From Defluviitaleaceae bacterium (GTDB taxonomy: Bacteria; Bacillota; Clostridia; Lachnospirales; WQUN01), in NCBI GenBank assembly GCA_009779835.1, contig WRBD01000007.1, forward strand, positions 18,985-82,984: a stretch of DNA of 64,000 nucleotides, read 5' to 3'. The position numbers and the translations under genes were made by a program. How positions within the stretch are numbered: position 1 is the first letter of the stretch; each line of letters starts with the position of its first letter. The notes beneath the pieces were generated by a model. That model was not told the origin of the DNA, made no database searches, and worked only from the letters and a program-made list of their open reading frames with translations. Below, piece by piece: positions 60,384 through 64,000 of the stretch.

Positions 60384-63300
60384 ATGAATTCATTTAATGT
60401 GTCAATAACTCAAAGTGCGGTACAAGGGGCGGCAGGGTCGCAAAGCGGGCCCCGCAGAAGCGAAGCAAATTGGACAACAGGGCAGACTATTTCAGCGTTG
60501 TACGAATCGCTTAACGGCAGTACCGCAACTTTACGTACACAAGACGGAGTAACATTTACCGCGGATGTTTCATCAATAACGGGCAGGGTTGGAGAAACCC
60601 TGCGCTTTTGGGTGCAAAGAACACGCACAGGCTTTAAGCTTACACAGGATATCGCGAATCCTGATGTTAGAATGCAGGTTGGACGCGGAGTATCATCTGC
60701 GCTGGACGGGCTTCGCGGCGTTGCGAATACATTGAGCCAACTGAAGGAAACCGAAGAACTTCGCGACGACCACCGCCAAGAGCAAGCCGCGAAAGTAGCG
60801 CAAGCCATAAAATCCATACGGCGTGCGCAGTCATTTGCAAACGGAACAGGCAAAAAAACCGCTGTTGCGGCAATGGTTCAAAGTGGGCTGGATATAGGAA
60901 AAGTGAGCTTTACGGATTTCAACCGCGTGATGCATAACATTGATAAAACGCCGGAAAATCCCATAAGCGAAGAAGAACTTGCCGACGGCATGAAACGCGA
61001 TTTCGCAAAGCCGGAAAACGCGAAAACCATTGTGGAAAGCCTGTATAAGCACGGAATGGCGGTTTCCGACCAAAACGTAAACGCAATGGAACACGCGTGG
61101 GAAAAACTGCCTGAAAAAGTAGAGCCGCAAGCAATAGAAAAATTGGTTGCGGATGAAAAAGACCTCACGCTTGATAATGTATATAAAAGTACGCATTCCA
61201 TTGGCGGAGCCGCGGCACCTCCGGTAAGCGGCGCACCGTGGGAATCGCTTCAAGGCGCGTTAAAACGACTTTTCGACCGCGAAGGAATCGCGTATGTTCA
61301 AGATAATTTGGTTGCGGCGCGCTTCCTTTTAGACCGTGACCTGCCGCTGACCCGCGTTAATATAGACAAAGTAATTTTCCTTAACGCTATGTCCGGAAAT
61401 ATTCCAAAAGACGCATTCTTTGACCGCGCTGCGTTTCAGCTCGCAACGGACAAACCCATCGGCGCAATGGATTTACCCGATGTAGCACGCGCCAGCGAAG
61501 CACAAGTAAAATTTGCGGAACAAGCCGTGTTCCGCGCGCGTTCTTTTGGCATAGACGCGGGGCATATGCTTGATGTTATGAAAAACGTTAACGTGTCCGA
61601 GCAGGACTCGTACAGATATCACCGTATGGCAGGCGGAGACGGCTCACAATTCGCAACAACGCGCATGACAAAGCTTTATAATTATTTGGCAAATATTCCG
61701 CCGCTTACGGTAAACGTACACTCGAACATAATGAACGGGAAATCGCCGTTTACGGTTTTGGGCATTCACGAGTCCGTGCTTTACGCCCGCGCCCGCGCCC
61801 ACTACGAACAACACGCAACCGTTCCCGACCCGCGTTACGGCGATTCCTTTGCGAAAGTTAAAGGAGAATTCGCTCCGCTTCTTGAAAAACTGGATATCAC
61901 GCCGTCGGCGGAAAACCTGAAAGCATCTTTTATTTTGAGTAAAAACAGCATGGACGTTACGCAGGAAAATGTTAACGCGGTTAAAGAAATTGACGCGAAA
62001 ATCAACGCGCTTGCCACTAAGCTTCACCCGATTATTGCGGCAAGCATGGTTCAAGAAGGGCTTAACCCGCTTGAAATGCACGTTGACCAAGTGCTTTCGT
62101 ATGTAAAGCATTTCAATCTTGGCAAAGGCAAGGACGTTACGGGAAAAATCGCGCAATACATCATGGAAATGGATGAAAGTATGCAACTCGACCCGGAAGT
62201 AAGAAAATCCATGATTGCGCTGTACCGAATGCTTCATATAATCCAGAAAGACGAAGCCGCCGCGCTGGGGCTTGCGACGGAAATGGGTTCCTCTCCGACG
62301 CTTGGCGCGCTGATGGAACTTGCGAAAAAGTTCAAGCATATTCGCTCCGGCGACGCGGTGGATATGCAGGTTGACGAAAGTTTCGGGCAATTGCAACGAA
62401 TAGTTCGCCCAGAAGGAAATATCAAAGGCGCGGTAGAGCAAACGGCAGACTCGCTCGCAAAGAAAATCAGCCACATGGACGTTGTATTAGACAGATTTGT
62501 AGACGTTGCATCTCCCGCAATTCTTGAACAATTGCTTAGCTCTCCCGACGGTCTTGATAAACCGCTGGAAGACTTGACCGCAAGCGGTATTCTCCCCGAA
62601 TCACCCGACTACACACCCGCCGACACGGTAAACGCCGCAAAAGTCGTTTTCGAGCGTATGGTAGCCGAGCAAATTCAAGCGTTTATCGCGGCAAACCCGC
62701 AGCTTGTGCATTTCTTATCCAGCCGTAATATTGCTACAACCGTCGGAAACATTAAGTCATTGGAAAAATTGACACGCTCCAATCGCGCCTTAGCTGACGA
62801 ACTGGAAGAAGCCGAAAGAAACACCGAAGAAGAGCTAGGCACAGACAGCATTCTGGACGCGCTTCAAGACACATCTCTTTCCGGTTTGCGCAAGGGTTCA
62901 ACTCCCGGATTGCTTTTCGCAAGAATTCTGGACGCGGTAAACAATGCGTTGCCGACCAAAAGCACCGCTTCGCTTGAATCTCTGCTTGCCGTAACCCATG
63001 CGTTAAATGGCGATGCCGAAAGCGGTTTCCAACTGCCAATCAACGTGAACGGACGCATAGCAAATCTTCAATTATATGTACTGAACGACCGCGCCCTAAC
63101 CCAAGACGGCGCAAGAGTTCTTCTTTCTCTTGATACGAAAAACTTAGGGCTTGTAACCGCATACTTCACAATGAACGCCGACGGCGTTGACGTAATAGTA
63201 ACCGCCCAAACCGAAAGAGCATTGGAAGCCCTAACAGACCGCACCGAAGCCCTGACACAAATGCTTTTTGGCGCGGGCGTAAAAATAGAAAACCTCCAAA

Positions 63301-63422
63301 TTATTTTAGACAAAGAACCTACACTGGAAACCTCGCTACCCCCCGACGCGCTGCAGCAATGGGCAACCGATAGCCCCGAAGTGCGTAGCATAACATCATC
63401 CACGGTAGACCTGCGAGTGTAA
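60384..63422 (+). CDS. Large DUF6240-like protein with FliK-like C-terminus
   Basis: 1012 residues, no signal peptide. The N-terminal part (about 20-110: TISALYESLNGSTATLRTQD, GRVGETLRFWVQRTRTGFKL) resembles FliK/hook-length-control N-termini. The long middle is helical with spaced 'VSEEN..AM' and 'MDVTQENVNAVKEID' blocks typical of clostridial DUF6240 proteins. The C-terminal about 130 residues (PINVNGRIANLQLYVLNDRA, then LGLVTAYFTMNADGVDVIVT) fit the FliK C-terminal fold. Such proteins may set hook length or assist flagellar export. A single gene; CGGGAG precedes the ATG by 8 bases. The family names are pattern-based. Confidence 0.55.
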   Translation: MNSFNVSITQSAVQGAAGSQSGPRRSEANWTTGQTISALYESLNGSTATLRTQDGVTFTADVSSITGRVGETLRFWVQRTRTGFKLTQDIANPDVRMQVGRGVSSALDGLRGVANTLSQLKETEELRDDHRQEQAAKVAQAIKSIRRAQSFANGTGKKTAVAAMVQSGLDIGKVSFTDFNRVMHNIDKTPENPISEEELADGMKRDFAKPENAKTIVESLYKHGMAVSDQNVNAMEHAWEKLPEKVEPQAIEKLVADEKDLTLDNVYKSTHSIGGAAAPPVSGAPWESLQGALKRLFDREGIAYVQDNLVAARFLLDRDLPLTRVNIDKVIFLNAMSGNIPKDAFFDRAAFQLATDKPIGAMDLPDVARASEAQVKFAEQAVFRARSFGIDAGHMLDVMKNVNVSEQDSYRYHRMAGGDGSQFATTRMTKLYNYLANIPPLTVNVHSNIMNGKSPFTVLGIHESVLYARARAHYEQHATVPDPRYGDSFAKVKGEFAPLLEKLDITPSAENLKASFILSKNSMDVTQENVNAVKEIDAKINALATKLHPIIAASMVQEGLNPLEMHVDQVLSYVKHFNLGKGKDVTGKIAQYIMEMDESMQLDPEVRKSMIALYRMLHIIQKDEAAALGLATEMGSSPTLGALMELAKKFKHIRSGDAVDMQVDESFGQLQRIVRPEGNIKGAVEQTADSLAKKISHMDVVLDRFVDVASPAILEQLLSSPDGLDKPLEDLTASGILPESPDYTPADTVNAAKVVFERMVAEQIQAFIAANPQLVHFLSSRNIATTVGNIKSLEKLTRSNRALADELEEAERNTEEELGTDSILDALQDTSLSGLRKGSTPGLLFARILDAVNNALPTKSTASLESLLAVTHALNGDAESGFQLPINVNGRIANLQLYVLNDRALTQDGARVLLSLDTKNLGLVTAYFTMNADGVDVIVTAQTERALEALTDRTEALTQMLFGAGVKIENLQIILDKEPTLETSLPPDALQQWATDSPEVRSITSSTVDLRV

Positions 63423-63446
63423 ATTTGGCTTACACCTAAGGAAGAA

Positions 63447-63481
63447 GGGCTGTGTGCTTCGATACGCAAAGCACACAGCCC
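63447..63481 (+). terminator. Hairpin after the FliK-like gene
   Basis: GGGCTGTGTGCTT (approximately 63447-63459) pairs exactly with AAGCACACAGCCC (approximately 63469-63481). The following T tract is poor (CTCCCTCGCTTTTA), so termination may be partial or serve the leftward direction. Confidence 0.6.
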
Positions 63482-63500
63482 CTCCCTCGCTTTTACATAC

Positions 63501-63745
63501 TTAGAACCCCGGAAATTCCGTCATATTTGTAGTGCAGAAATGTTTACCTGGGATATTTGAGAAGTCGGGTAAGGTGAAATCGAATTCGCTGTATCGGCTG
63601 TCCAAGTCAAGTTCCAGGCCGAATGGCTGTCATAATTTCCTGTTCTTTTCCTGTCAATTTCATTTTTTCTCACTACCAAACTTATTTTAGATTTGCGGGC
63701 TATTTTTCCGCTTATTGTTCCGTTGTGTCTCGTGGTTCCCAACCT
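63501..63745 (-). pseudogene. Frameshifted remnant of a small secreted-type protein
   Basis: In one frame the minus strand reads GTISGKIARKSKISLVVRKN, then GNYDSHSAWN. In another it continues LDLDSRYSEFDFTLPDFSN and IPGKHFCTTNMTEFPGF to a stop at 63501. The joined text resembles the general layout of the small secreted protein at 118-543 (…DSSAW…F…C…GFPGY). A single frame break near 63618 would explain the split. The link and the family are speculative. Confidence 0.35.
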
Positions 63746-64000
63746 GTGGGAATGGGGGATAAATCTAGCAGTTCGTGTGCAAGCCTTACCAAGTATACGT
63801 CACGAAATGCGGCAAAGGGATTATCTTCCCTTTCTCTTCGGGAACGGGTATCTACTGGGGGCGGATATATCCTCTGCCCCCCCCATTGTACTAAAATAAA
63901 ACTCCCCGCCAATAACTGCCATGATGTTTGTATGCCCTATCCCATTCTGCACACTGGGTTGTTCGTATCTTCTTACAACGGTATCTATTCTGCGCCAAAC
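63746..64000. other. Unassigned right-hand end
   Basis: Several short leftward frames (for example one reading ELLDLSPIPTGWEPRD and another VWRRIDTVVRRYEQPS) run into each other with no clear start or stop. They might belong to a broken gene that continues outside the window. I cannot assign any. Confidence 0.25.

Overview
The window looks like chromosome from a spore-forming, flagellated member of the Clostridia (Firmicutes). The signs are an alpha/beta-type small acid-soluble spore protein with a sigma-G-like promoter, a flagellin-type gene behind a sigma-D-like promoter, the argR-recN pair, a meso-diaminopimelate-type MurE, strong GGAGG ribosome binding sites, and secreted proteins with dockerin and cohesin modules. 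I cannot name the genus. Base composition is moderate, with AT-rich spacers, and many genes overlap by 1-14 bases in translationally coupled operons.

Layout. 0-5 kb is accessory DNA: two small secreted proteins, a ribbon-helix-helix gene with a palindromic operator inside its promoter, a flavin-reductase-like gene, a RelB antitoxin beside a broken YoeB/Txe toxin, pieces of other dead genes, a repeated hairpin, and a membrane-anchored coiled-coil protein. 4.9-9.2 kb carries a leader peptide plus attenuator in front of an ABC-F ATPase, followed by a three-gene ABC-2 exporter in the same operon. 9.4-25.5 kb is mostly core: recN-argR, tRNA-Leu(CAA) with a dead HNH endonuclease behind it, a PDZ/radical-SAM DUF512 protein with a TPR protein, a cyclophilin-iscS-iscU block, prmA-cysteine desulfurase-thiI, a fused EcfA1-EcfA2 ATPase with EcfT, and an MFS transporter. 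25.6-40 kb holds a dockerin-bearing subtilase, a GT-C type glycosyltransferase, a long-form (IleS2-like) ileS, the spore protein, and a two-gene surface locus: a 1983-residue modular protein with cohesin-like and dockerin-like ends, then a small cohesin-like secreted protein. 40-50 kb has a zinc-ribbon protein, an orphan hybrid histidine kinase, and the peptidoglycan operon murE-murF-mraY-murD-ftsW. 50-52 kb pairs a 5'-truncated trypsin-like protease with a lipoprotein serpin. 52-64 kb has a ComEC-like metallo-beta-lactamase lipoprotein, rsmI, several proteins of unknown function, a short flagellin-like protein, glmM, a DUF6128-like protein with a long acidic repeat, and a 1012-residue protein with a FliK-like C-terminus.

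How the genes work together. Cell-wall precursor synthesis is represented by GlmM, MurE, MurF, MraY, MurD and the SEDS protein FtsW. Sulfur trafficking is represented by two cysteine desulfurases, one paired with the IscU scaffold and one with ThiI. Secreted proteolysis and its control are represented by the dockerin subtilase, the trypsin-like fragment and the serpin. The flagellar-looking genes at 54-63 kb are interleaved with glmM and rsmI.

The observations I rate highest are the leader-peptide attenuator upstream of the ABC-F gene, the protease-serpin pair with the protease cut at a terminator, the fused EcfA ATPase, the cohesin/dockerin surface locus, the truncated flagellin with its sigma-D promoter, and the decayed toxin-antitoxin region. 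I found no CRISPR array, no rRNA and no complete insertion sequence.
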